64,000 nucleotides of DNA from Impatiens glandulifera (lineage: Eukaryota > Streptophyta > Magnoliopsida > Ericales > Balsaminaceae). The position numbers and the translations under genes were made by a program. Below, in pieces: positions 22,299 to 31,051 of this stretch. The first letter of the stretch is position 1. Every line of letters starts with the position of its first letter. Location: positions 5,484,273-5,548,272 of the forward strand of contig NC_061870.1 in the NCBI RefSeq assembly GCF_907164915.1, read 5' to 3'. The notes beneath the pieces are model-generated. The model was not told where the DNA came from. It saw nothing but the letters and a program-made list of their open reading frames with translations, and made no database searches.

Positions 22299-24274
22299 AT
22301 GTCTATGGCTGCCACAACCAAGGTTCCCATGTCATGTCATGTCAATTTGTGGAAGGCAAGAGTCCACGCTCATCTAGCTGCCATAGATGATGACATGTGG
22401 TTTGTCATCACCGAAGGCCCGATAAAGATTAAGAAAGATATATCTGAGTGGACTAGTGAAGACTAGAGGAAGAACAACCTCGAGAATATGGCCAAAGATA
22501 TTTTGTACAAAACTCTAGATGACAACATGTTTAATTACATCATATCATGCAACTTTACAAAATAAATCTGGGAGAGGTTGACTCAACTCTATGAGAGCAA
22601 TGAGCATACCAAAAAGAACAAACTAATGGTTGCCACGCAATAGTTTGATAACATCAAGATGCGTCTATGAGAGACGATGTCTCAATTTGATGGAAGATTC
22701 AGCAAGATTATCACCACTCTTTCCACCTTGGTCAAGACTTACATCAACAACGGGTTGTAATCCAAGTCATGCGTGTTCTTCCTAGGGAGTGAGATATCAA
22801 GACGATGGCGATGAGGGAGTCTAAAGATCTCAACAAGATGGAGCTCTTTGAGTTGCTAGCCGATCTAAAGGCCTATAAATTTGAGATAAATTCTAGGAAT
22901 GAAGAGGAGCTTTCCAATCAACCATTGCAATCAAGGCGTTGGTGACTACTAAGGAGTCATCCACTGCAACTAGAGTGAAGACTGTTGTAGAACAGATTAG
23001 TAGCGACATCATGGCTCTCTTCGTGAAGAAATTCGTAAAATTCATGAAGAAGAGCAATTTTAACTCAAGCTCTTCAAATAATAACAATGATGATAAAAAT
23101 ATCTACTAGGATAACATAAAGTATTTAAACTATGATAAACTAGGAGACTTCAAGTTGGAGTGTAGGAAGCCAAAGAAAAATGAGAAGAAGAAAGACAACC
23201 AGAAAGAGCTGAAGGCTCTCATAACAACTGACAGTAAAGACAAATGGGCCCAAAGCGACTCATATGATTAATCATTTAGCGATAGTGATGATGAAGAGGT
23301 CACATGCTTCATGGCAGAAGAAGAAAAAATATTTGAGGTATTTGACTTCTCCTCTGAAGAATTTACAAGAGATTACTTAACTGCTTCACTTAATGACATG
23401 GTCATTGAGTACAAGAAGTTGTCAAACTCTTGTAATAAAATGAGATTGAAATTTGTAACTGATAACTCTCTTTTATCTCAAACTTCTGAGCCAAAAGATT
23501 TTGAAAACAAAATGGTTGAGCTCTCATCTGAGAATGAGAAACTCAAGGAAAAGGTTCAAACTCTGTTTTCTGAAAACCAACGTTTGACATATGTGGTTAG
23601 TTCTTGGACGAGGTCTAGAGATGTAGTTAGACAACAGATAAGTATGTTGAGGCCTACCGGATACAAATCCGGTTTAGGATTTGATAATTCTATCCCATAC
23701 CAGTCATCTTAGAAGTTAAACCCAGTGGAAGACAAGCTTAAGGTTATATGCTTTGTTAGGGGTAGTTTAACTGATAAAGGAACTGATCCAAGCTGTGATG
23801 ATTTAACTTCAAATGATGAGATTTATGTAAAGCCAACTTCAAGCTGGCTGAGTCTTGAGATAGGGGAAGCCACCTGGTATGACCAAGAAAAACTTGACAG
23901 AAAGTCAAGAAGTTTTTACCAAACTTCATCTTTTGAAATTAAGGCATCATCAGCAGGCAGAAACCAATCTGCCAAATATTCTATACACACACAACTGGAA
24001 ATTCAAAAAAATAATTAAATTATGGATTCTCAAGGGACTAAAAAGTCACGGACCCAAAGAAAAATGGGTACCAGATTTGTTATTGTCTTTGAATGCAGGT
24101 AAAACAGGACAACAACTTGGAAAATTCAAATGGCATCTGGACAGCCGGATGCTCAGACATAGCATATGACAAGCGACAGCCTAAAATGGCTGCCATATTC
24201 ACGAAGCCACTTCCCGAGTCTAAGTTTTCTTACCTTAGAAATATTTTAGAATTGTTAGACTACGATAATGCCTA
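22299..24274 (+). pseudogene. Element G gag fused to the last part of RNase H; nearly all of pol deleted
   Basis: Gag starts at ATG 22299 and is broken by many stops and small indels to about 23280. The knuckle reads YLNYDKLGDFKLEC, so two Cys and the His are lost. Better preserved Gag parts follow at 23311-23712 (MAEEEKIFEVFDF, then a coiled-coil NEKLKEKVQTLFSENQRL) and 23725-24018. Here gag leads in frame into the protease start (GPKEKWVP... then LGKFKWHLDS), unlike in the B family. After about 24165 the sequence jumps to the RNase H end (AAIFTKPLPESKFSYLRNI) and stops at 24272-24274. Integrase and RT are gone, so the copy can only have moved in trans, if at all. Confidence 0.85.
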
Positions 24275-24282
24275 AATTATTT

Positions 24283-24572
24283 TTAAATCATGAACTCACC
24301 TGATTTTGATAATTTAGCTTAAATAATCAAAAAGAGAAAAATTGTTGGGTTAAGATTTTAATTGATTTAAAATAATTTAACATACTTGATTTCGATGATT
24401 GATGAAATGATTTTTGTTGAAGTATGTTTAAATCATGAACTCACCTGGTTTTGATAATTTAGCTTAAATAATCAAAAATGGAGAAATTGTTGGGTTAAAA
24501 TTTTTAATTGATTTAAATTAATTTAACATACTTGATTTCGATGATGGATGAAATTGTTTTTAATAATAAATT
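24283..24572 (+). repeat. Tandem duplication of the polypurine tract and LTR start in element G (2 x 145 bp)
   Basis: AAATCATGAACTCACCTG, a polypurine tract (AATCAAAAAGAGAAAAA or AATCAAAAATGGAGAAA) and TGTTGGGTTAA with about 80 bp of LTR occur twice, 145 bp apart. LTR starts are at 24343 and 24488. Confidence 0.85.
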
Positions 24573-24637
24573 GATAAAACTAAGTTCAATAATTGTTAGT
24601 CATAAAAAATATATAAATATATATTTAAATATTTACA

Positions 24638-24709
24638 TCGTTTGTGGTGAAATGGTAAGTACATCCGCCTGTCATGCGGGTGACTTGAGTTCGAATCTCA
24701 CCAGGTGCA
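24638..24709 (+). tRNA. tRNA-Asp(GTC)-like sequence, probably a pseudogene or SINE head
   Basis: The 72 nt fold like a tRNA. An anticodon stem TCCGC/GCGGG surrounds loop CTGTCAT with anticodon GTC at 24671-24673. The T loop is TTCGAAT with 4 of 5 stem pairs. D loop AATGGTAAG matches plant tRNA-Asp. The acceptor stem TCGTTTG/CAGGTGC has 6 pairs, three of them G-T. A- and B-box promoter elements are recognisable (TGGTGAAATGG, GTTCGAATC). The weak acceptor stem and the position inside the LTR of G argue against a working gene. Confidence 0.45.
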
Positions 24710-24779
24710 CAATTCATAATTAGAGTTTTATTATTTCAGGCACAGCTCAAAGTCAACGTGCGCAGGTAGAAGTCATGGT

Positions 24780-24932
24780 CAACGCGCGTAGTTAGACAAG
24801 GGCGTCTAACACCTTTAGACGCGGTCTAAAGGGAAGCGGAGTTAGACGAGGACGTCTAACTCCTTTAGACGCGGTCTAAAGGGAAGCGTAGTTAGACGAG
24901 GATGTCTAACTCCTTTATATGGACATCTAAGA
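24780..24932 (+). repeat. Short hairpin minisatellite in 3' LTR of G (about 3 copies)
   Basis: Same 50 bp unit as in the 5' LTR, with GGACGTCTAAC palindromes and TTTAGACGCGGTCTAAAGG, but only about three copies. Confidence 0.85.
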
Positions 24933-25897
24933 TGATCAGATGAGGCTTCTAAAATGAGCACAGATGGCGTCTAAGATGAGCAGATGGCGTCTGAAGAAAG
25001 ATAAACGTCTGATGAGCATCTAGACAGCTGGTAGTAGAGCTCTATAGACAGCTGACAATATAGCTCAACAAATGAATGAATGACACCTACGTGGATATAT
25101 CTCAATTGTATTCCTAGTACAATTAGAGGATATTCGGTGCACTACCTGTTCAGTACGGCCACGATCTAAATTCTCAGAGTTTACTGTACTCTCGTACTAT
25201 ATAGGTGGTCGTCAGACGGACACATGCCACGTGTCCAAAAGGAGGATTCGACCGTTGGTGTTTTTAAGAATAAATAGCTGCCTGAGGAAAACGGACGAAT
25301 TGCTGGAATTACAAGACAAAAGCTAGAGTTCTCTCTCTCTCATTGAATCACCAGATTTTTACAAGCTTGATTTCTTGAATCAACTTACACTCTCTCTAGA
25401 TATTTTATTCTCGAGTGTATTTTGTAATTCACTACGTGAAGTTCAGAGATATGTTACTAGACTATTTGATAGTCATTAACAATGTGTTGTAAGTTGAACA
25501 GAAGGTGTTCTGTTCAACAATGTGTGTGCTAGGAGTTCAGAACAGGCGATCAATTAAGTCCTGGGTTTCTGAATGAGTTTGTGTAGTGCGTTTTATATAA
25601 ATCAAAGTCTTCTAGTGGATATTATTCTGGTTGTGAAAGAAAGGGTGACGTAGGAGTTTTATCTCCGAACATCCATAAAACTCTTTATGTTCTTTACATT
25701 CTTACATTAAATTCGTTAATCTGAAGCTTGAAATCCAACAAACAGTTCGGCATTTGAATCTGTTTCAAGAGTTTGTGATGATTTGAAAAGAATATAAACA
25801 AATACTTATCCCTCACAAGATTATTATCGAATCGTTTATCGTAAGTTGTTTACAATAGTCAAACCCTAGTCTTTTTTGTCAACACAAATCTTAACCA

Positions 25898-26033
25898 TGT
25901 AACGAAGTCACAATCAGGACTTTGATAATCGAACCGTAAAGAATCTTATTATAATGTGAACGAAAACTTTAGTGAGAGAAACAAACTTAAATTAATTTTT
26001 TTATTATTATTATTATCACTTTAGTTTCTAACA
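25898..26033 (-). repeat. 5' LTR of element H, internally shortened (136 bp)
   Basis: Matches the first about 100 and last about 30 bases of the 290 bp left LTR. The middle has been lost and replaced by an ATT-repeat. The target duplication AAATG follows at 26034-26038. Confidence 0.7.
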
Positions 26034-26122
26034 AAATGATGGATGTAGAATCATAAAGTTGAATGTGGTTGCAAGACTAAAAAGGAAACAAATTAAAGCT
26101 AGAAAGACTCAAACCTCTTCAA
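26034..26122. other. Short spacer between elements H and I
   Basis: About 90 bp with nothing recognisable. Confidence 0.5.
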
Positions 26123-26127
26123 CCTTA

Positions 26128-26469
26128 TGATGCAGCGTGCGTGGCTAGGATGAACCTTTATCAAGATTCGTTGATTCTTACGAATACCGAAAGTGATAGA
26201 TATTGAGGAAACCTCGTTTTCTGATTAATAATCTTCCCCTAACAAAGTGTTTTAAGATCCTTTAAATACTCAAACCCTAGCTTGCAAAAGAAATAAACAA
26301 CTTTTAATAAATTGCAAAAAAACACCCGAAACTAATAAAAAATGCGATTTTGAGCCCCTAAACGTTTCCGCCCGAAAAACAGTAGGCAATCGTCGAAATC
26401 TGACACTTGCGAGATATTTTCGGATGCTGCAACTTTCGCATAAACGCCTCTTCGACTCGCACCGCATCA
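26128..26469 (-). repeat. 3' LTR of element I
   Basis: 342 bp, TGATGCAGCG to CACCGCATCA-type end (window orientation). The pol reading frame runs about 110 bp into it. Confidence 0.93.
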
Positions 26470-28028
26470 TTCCCCCCAGGGTAGAAAAGATTCGTCCTCG
26501 AATCTGGAACCGCATCATCCTCATCAGAAGAAGACTCACCCACAAAAGGAACAAGATGCTTCACATTGAACACATCAGAGGTACGCACATGGCTGGGAAG
26601 GCGTAAACGATAAGCATTGGGGTTGATCTTCTCCACAATCTCAACAGGACCAATCTTCTTAGCAGCAAGCTTGCTATATTCATGAGCTGGAAAACGATCC
26701 TTAGTCAGAATAGCCCACACAAAGTCACCAACTTCAAAATCAACAGCACGCCTTCTCGAATCAGCTTTCTCCTTGTACTTGGCAGTAGCAGCAACCAAGC
26801 GGTCATGAGTGGTCTGATGAACCTGAGCCAACTGACCAACAAAATCCGCAGCAGTGGAATGAGGACGCACCTTGCTGGGCAGCGCTAACAAATCAAGAGG
26901 AGCACGCAGAGACAGCCCGTAAATCACATGGAAAGGACTGAAACCAGTGGAGCGATTAACAACATGATTGTGAGCAAACTCGGCCTGAGGCAGCTTCAGA
27001 TCCCAAGCCTTAGGATGATCCCCAACTAAACTGCGCAGAAGGTTCCCCAAAGACCTATTAACAACTTCAGTTTGGCCATCAGTTTGCGGGTGATAGGCAC
27101 TGCTAAAATTCAGCTGAGTATTAACCAAACGCCAAAGACTCCTCCAAAAGTGACTCACAAAGCGAGTGTCCCGATCAGAAACTATGGAGGCAGGAAGTCC
27201 ATGAAGGCGATACACATCCCTGAAATAAAGCTGTGCAACAGCCACAGCATCAGAGGTTTTCTTGCAGGGAATGAAATGAACCATCTTCGAGAATCGGTCA
27301 ACCACCACAAAAATCGAATCAGAACCACGCTGGGTACGTGACAGCCCAATGACAAAATCCATACTGACATCAGACCATGGTTGAGTGGGTATAGGCAGAG
27401 GCAAGTATAACCCGGCATTAGTCGAAACGCCCTTAGCCAACTGACAAACACGACAACGAGCAACAAAACGCCCCACCTCTTTGCGCATCGAAGGCCAGAA
27501 ATAAGAAGCTGCAAGAAGCTGGAAGGTACGATCACGCCCAACATGGCCTTCTTTGTGGAGTTCCTGAATCATCCTCAAACGCAGGCTGCAATCTGGAATG
27601 CACAGCTGCACACCACGGAAAAGGAACCCATCCTTTTTTGGGGTAAGAAGGGCCGGGACAGCACAGGGACTAAGGCTTTCTCGAATGTGTCCCTTAGCCA
27701 GCAAGTCCTCCACCTGTCTACGCAACTCTTCATGTTCTTTGGGACTCATGCGGTAATGAGAACGGTTGGGTAGGGCAGCACCTGGAACCAAGTCAATGTG
27801 ATGCTGGATATCACGCAAAGGAGGCAAGGCACAAGGCAGATTCTCAGGAAAGACATCTGCAAACTCCTGTAACAGCGGCTGCACTGGAATAGGCACCTCA
27901 GAACTAGCACCACAGGTAATCAGCGAACAAAATGGAGCAAACACCATGCCCGATTCGACCATGGCGGTCTGAAAAGGACCCCGAGACAACAAGGTGGTAG
28001 GGGGGCGCATGATGAGTGGGGGCAGCAC
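26358..28028 (-). pseudogene. Element I pol: RT N-terminus fused to integrase (556 aa frame)
   Basis: Residues 1-134 contain the start of RT as in Gypsy elements (PLLQEFADVFPENLP, then the LPNRSHYRMSP segment, then PALLTPKKDG). The catalytic YVDD domain and RNase H are missing; after KKDG the frame continues directly with integrase. Integrase is complete: zinc-binding H158, H162, C192, C195, catalytic D224, D285, E321 with the D(35)E spacing, and a C-terminal VKHLVPF segment. The frame passes through the polypurine tract (encoding YPGGN) and ends about 112 bp inside the LTR, so the last about 37 residues are LTR-encoded. The usual start would be in a gag-pol fusion; the out-of-frame deletion upstream prevents this. 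Confidence 0.9.
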
Positions 28029-29365
28029 CCTTCTTGGGCTGATTTGGCATCAACACAATCTTGACTCAGCCAGGACAGACGATAAGGCTTGGGGTGAGGT
28101 TCAGTGGACAGACCCAGCTTCGAAACTGCAACCTCAGAAATCACATTCTCACAACTCCCAGCATCAATGATGAAGGTGCAAACTTTGCCACCGATGGTAC
28201 AAGTGGAATGGAACAGATTATTACGTAACCACTCGTTGTCAGGAGCACGAGGGGTTAAACATGATCGACGAATCACCAAAAGGGGGTCAACATCACCAGA
28301 AACATACTCCTCCGCTGCCTCATCATCATAAACATCATACACTGGGGCTGAATCTGAAGGAAGAGCAGAGTCAGGATCCTCCACCTCAGTAAAAAGACCA
28401 CGATTGGTGGGCTTTGGGTTGCGACACTCTGCTTGGCGATGGCCAACTTCACCACAATTGAAACAACGCAAGCCACCGGGACGTCCCTGCGGGGGGGCTG
28501 TAGTGCTGCGAGGGGGGGCTGGGGTGGGATGGGCCGGCTGGGAAGAAGAACCAATGCCACTAGTGGGGACAACCTGTTTTCCAAAGCTACCCGAACCGCG
28601 CCTGGCTAGCTGTTTCTCAGCCTGTGAAGCACGCTGATGTGCCTCAGAAACAGTCAAGGGATCAAACATATTCAAAATATCCTGCAACTGGAGGCGAAGG
28701 CCACCAATATAGCGAGAAACTAACTGGAGAGGGGACTCAGACAGGTCAACACGAGCCACAAAGGTGTAAAACTCAGTGGAATAGTCATCCACGGAACGAG
28801 AACCCTGACGAAGATTCTGGAACCGCTGGTACAGGTTACGTTCGTAATTATATGGTAGAAACGCAGCCCTAATATGCTTCCTGAATTTGTCCCAATTCGT
28901 GAGTTTTGCCTTACCATGACGAACACGTGTCTGTTTCAACTGCTGCCACCATGCTTGTGCACGACCATGTAAGCGGATCGTAACAAGGGGTACACGACGA
29001 TCTGCAGGAACTTCCTTGAAATCCAGAATCTCTTCAACCTGAGAAAGCCAATCAATAAACTCTTCCGGTGATAGACTACCATCGAACTTAGGGATGTCCA
29101 CCCTGAAAGCCTGCTCCCAGCGATGATTGGGGCGTTCAGGGGATCGATTTCGAAGACCACCGAAAGGGTTTTCATCTGTCATCGTAACATCATCTTCAGG
29201 GTGGTGCATGTGCATAGATGCATCCATCCGTTGCGTCAACCATTCAACCTGCCGCCTCAAATCGTCGTTATCACGGCGAAACTCAGCGTTTTCACGTCGC
29301 AACTCAGCAAGGTCACCATCATCAGCACCAGGGGTAGGGTTGTGCGGCTGTCTTCGGGGCGGCAT
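27920..29365 (-). pseudogene. Element I gag and partial protease (481 aa frame)
   Basis: Gag starts MPPRRQPHNPTPGADD at 29365, about 20 bases inside the LTR. It has a coiled-coil-like N-terminus (ELRRENAEFRRDNDDLRRQ), the capsid domain typical of plant Gypsy Gag (about 90-260, FIDWLSQVEEILDF, AWWQQLK, NLRQGSRSVDDYSTEFY) and a CCHC zinc knuckle CFNCGEVGHRQAEC at 301-314 with all ligands. The aspartic protease begins with FIIDAGSCENVIS, where D-A-G is the active-site triad. After PYRLSWLSQ the frame shifts at a deletion joint (near 28063) and the last about 40 residues are not native. Gag and the protease start look intact. Confidence 0.9.
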
Positions 29366-29386
29366 ACCTCAGGGTCGACTGGAAAC

Positions 29387-29728
29387 TGATGCAGCGTGCG
29401 TGGCTAGGATGAACCTTTATCAAGATTCGTTGATTCTTACGAATACCGAAAGTGATAGATATTGAGGAAACCTCGTTTTCTGATTAATAATCTTCCCCTA
29501 ACAAAGTGTTTTAAGATCCTTTAAATACTCAAACCCTAGCTTGCAAAAGAAATAAACAACTTTTAATAAATTGCAAAAAAACACCCGAAACTAATAAAAA
29601 ATGCGATTTTGAGCCCCTAAACGTTTCCGCCCGAAAAACAGTAGGCAATCGTCGAAATCTGACACTTGCGAGATATTTTCGGATGCTGCAACTTTCGCAT
29701 AAACGCCTCTTCGACTCGCACCGCATCA
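29387..29728 (-). repeat. 5' LTR of element I
   Basis: 342 bp and, by eye, identical to the 3' LTR. The adjacent internal sequence on the minus strand is GTTTCCAGTCGACCC, which is not the tRNA-Met site; the primer is not identified. Confidence 0.92.
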
Positions 29729-29733
29729 CCTTA

Positions 29734-30182
29734 TATCCTATATGATGATTAAGTTGAACATCATGGTATGGTGGGAGATCAGAGTGTGGGAGAAGCTGGA
29801 TGAGGAGGTGTGAGTTTGATCTTCATTTTACTAATTATGTTTAATGTTTTGATTTTTGAAGGAACTGATTTATTTTAATTTAGGTTTAAAAAATAAATGA
29901 AAGACAGGGTTAATTAGTCAACATCTTTACTATTTAATATTTTGGAATGCATTTTATTTTTTGCTACAATCAAACATTGTCGAATAAAGTGGCATCTTGT
30001 TTATTGTGGTAAGTAGTGTTATTACAAAACCTAAATTAAACTAAATATTAGCTTCTTTGGTATAAACTAATACATAATGTGACCACATGTTCCTGGTCTC
30101 GCAGTTATATGAAATAAGACCCCTCTCTTATGCTTCTGCCATTGATGGATGATATATTATATATTTTAGGTATGAAGCAGTA
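29734..30182. other. Intergenic / 3' flank of the host gene
   Basis: AT-rich, no ORF of note. The part nearest 30182 is probably 3' untranslated region of the gene on the minus strand. Confidence 0.5.
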
Positions 30183-31051
30183 CTAGTTCCTTCTCGATAC
30201 GGACCAGGGTGATCTCCTTGGAAGAAATCTCCCTGAAATTAAAGATTAAATAATTAAAAGTATGTAGCATGTGGTTTCATGGAAAGGCCTAGCTAGTTAG
30301 GGAAATTAATCAAAGAGAAGAAAAATAGGTGAGATAATGATGGTATATACCAGCAGAGAAGGAAGAATTCGGAGAAATGGAAGGGAGATATATTCTGAAG
30401 AAGTCCCTGTTCTCCTTTAGCAACTCTCCCCATACTGCAGCACCAACAATATATATAATAGTAAATCATTGATAACTAGGAAAGTAATGAATGGATCATC
30501 TATGTTTCCGTAAAAATGCTATGTAAGAGCTTTACTAGCTAGGTTTAAACTCACAAATTAAAATAAATTATTACATGTTAAATTTTGATATATTCAATTT
30601 TTTGAAACATATAATATACAGTATTATAGTGATTTTTAAGATAAATAATGTATATTTTACTCTATGTTCAAATTTCTGAAACTATATTTTTATTTTGGAA
30701 AACATTTTACATTATTTTGAAGTCCTTCAATTTTTCCTTTCATTATTTTTGAGTTTAACTTTAATTTCTCACATAGAACTGTAAGAAAGTAATCATGATG
30801 AGTACCTGTGAGTGTTATAGGAGGTGGTATGTTGGCGTGATGGGCAAGCGTTTGTACGCATTGGTCTTGGTCCATTTGAAGAAGCAGGCACCTTTCTATC
30901 AATTGCTGAACCTGCAAATATATACATATAGTTAATCATATATATTATTAACTATATAAACATAATAGGTTACCATTCGGATGTAGGTTTGAGGTTGGCA
31001 CTGCAAGCAAGGAAGAGAGGGATAATATTGATGATATTGGGTACAATGCAT
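30183..31051 (-). CDS. Host gene: small plant-specific protein (105 aa), four coding exons
   Basis: Spliced coding sequence on the minus strand: exon 1 30974-31051, exon 2 30806-30911, exon 3 30351-30434, exon 4 30183-30232. All introns are GT-AG and phases fit (0, 1, 1). The ATG at 31051 is preceded in frame by TAG TAG. The central part (QTYIRMVQQLIERCLLLQMD, then CVQTLAHHANI, then VWGELLKENRDFF) resembles, from memory, the uncharacterised plant domain TIGR01589, whose members share LIERCL..M and a VWKEL.KEN.EFF block. The block VW crosses the exon 2/3 junction, supporting the model. The C-terminus is basic (GRFLPRRSPWSVSRRN). Molecular function is unknown. A CT-rich tract lies about 270 nt upstream. 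It is the only likely host gene in the window. Exon 4 is least certain: a longer reading exists in another phase. Confidence 0.82.

Larger units (their letters stand above)
24488..25895 (+). repeat. 3' LTR of element G (about 1.4 kb)
   Basis: Starts TGTTGGGTTAAAA after the inner polypurine tract and ends near TCTTAAC before the H LTR. It shares flanks, promoter area (CGACCGTTGGTG, then AATAAATAG at about 25270) and the GGTGACGTAGGAGTTTTATC block (about 25645) with the 5' LTR, but its minisatellite is only about 150 bp. The end position is approximate. Confidence 0.7.
15318..26033 (-). mobile_element. Element H: old Copia element, interrupted by F and G
   Basis: Related LTRs lie at 15318-15607 and 25898-26033, both TGTAAC...TCTAACA, and are flanked by the same 5 bp target duplication AAATG (15313-15317 and 26034-26038). 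Between them are H pol remnants (to about 16640) and then the plus-strand elements F and G. The matching duplications show that H is the outer element and that everything inside arrived later or was rearranged there. Confidence 0.75.
26128..29728 (-). mobile_element. Element I: Ty3/Gypsy retrotransposon lacking the reverse-transcriptase core
   Basis: 3.6 kb element with 342 bp LTRs at 26128-26469 and 29387-29728 that look identical by eye, terminal TGATGC/GCATCA, and target duplication CCTTA (26123-26127 and 29729-29733). Integrase is downstream of the RT position, the Gypsy order. A polypurine tract (CTGGGGGGAA on the minus strand) borders the left LTR. The element has two internal deletions, one out of frame before RT (near 28063) and one removing RT and RNase H (near 27626). 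I see no chromodomain. Confidence 0.93.
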
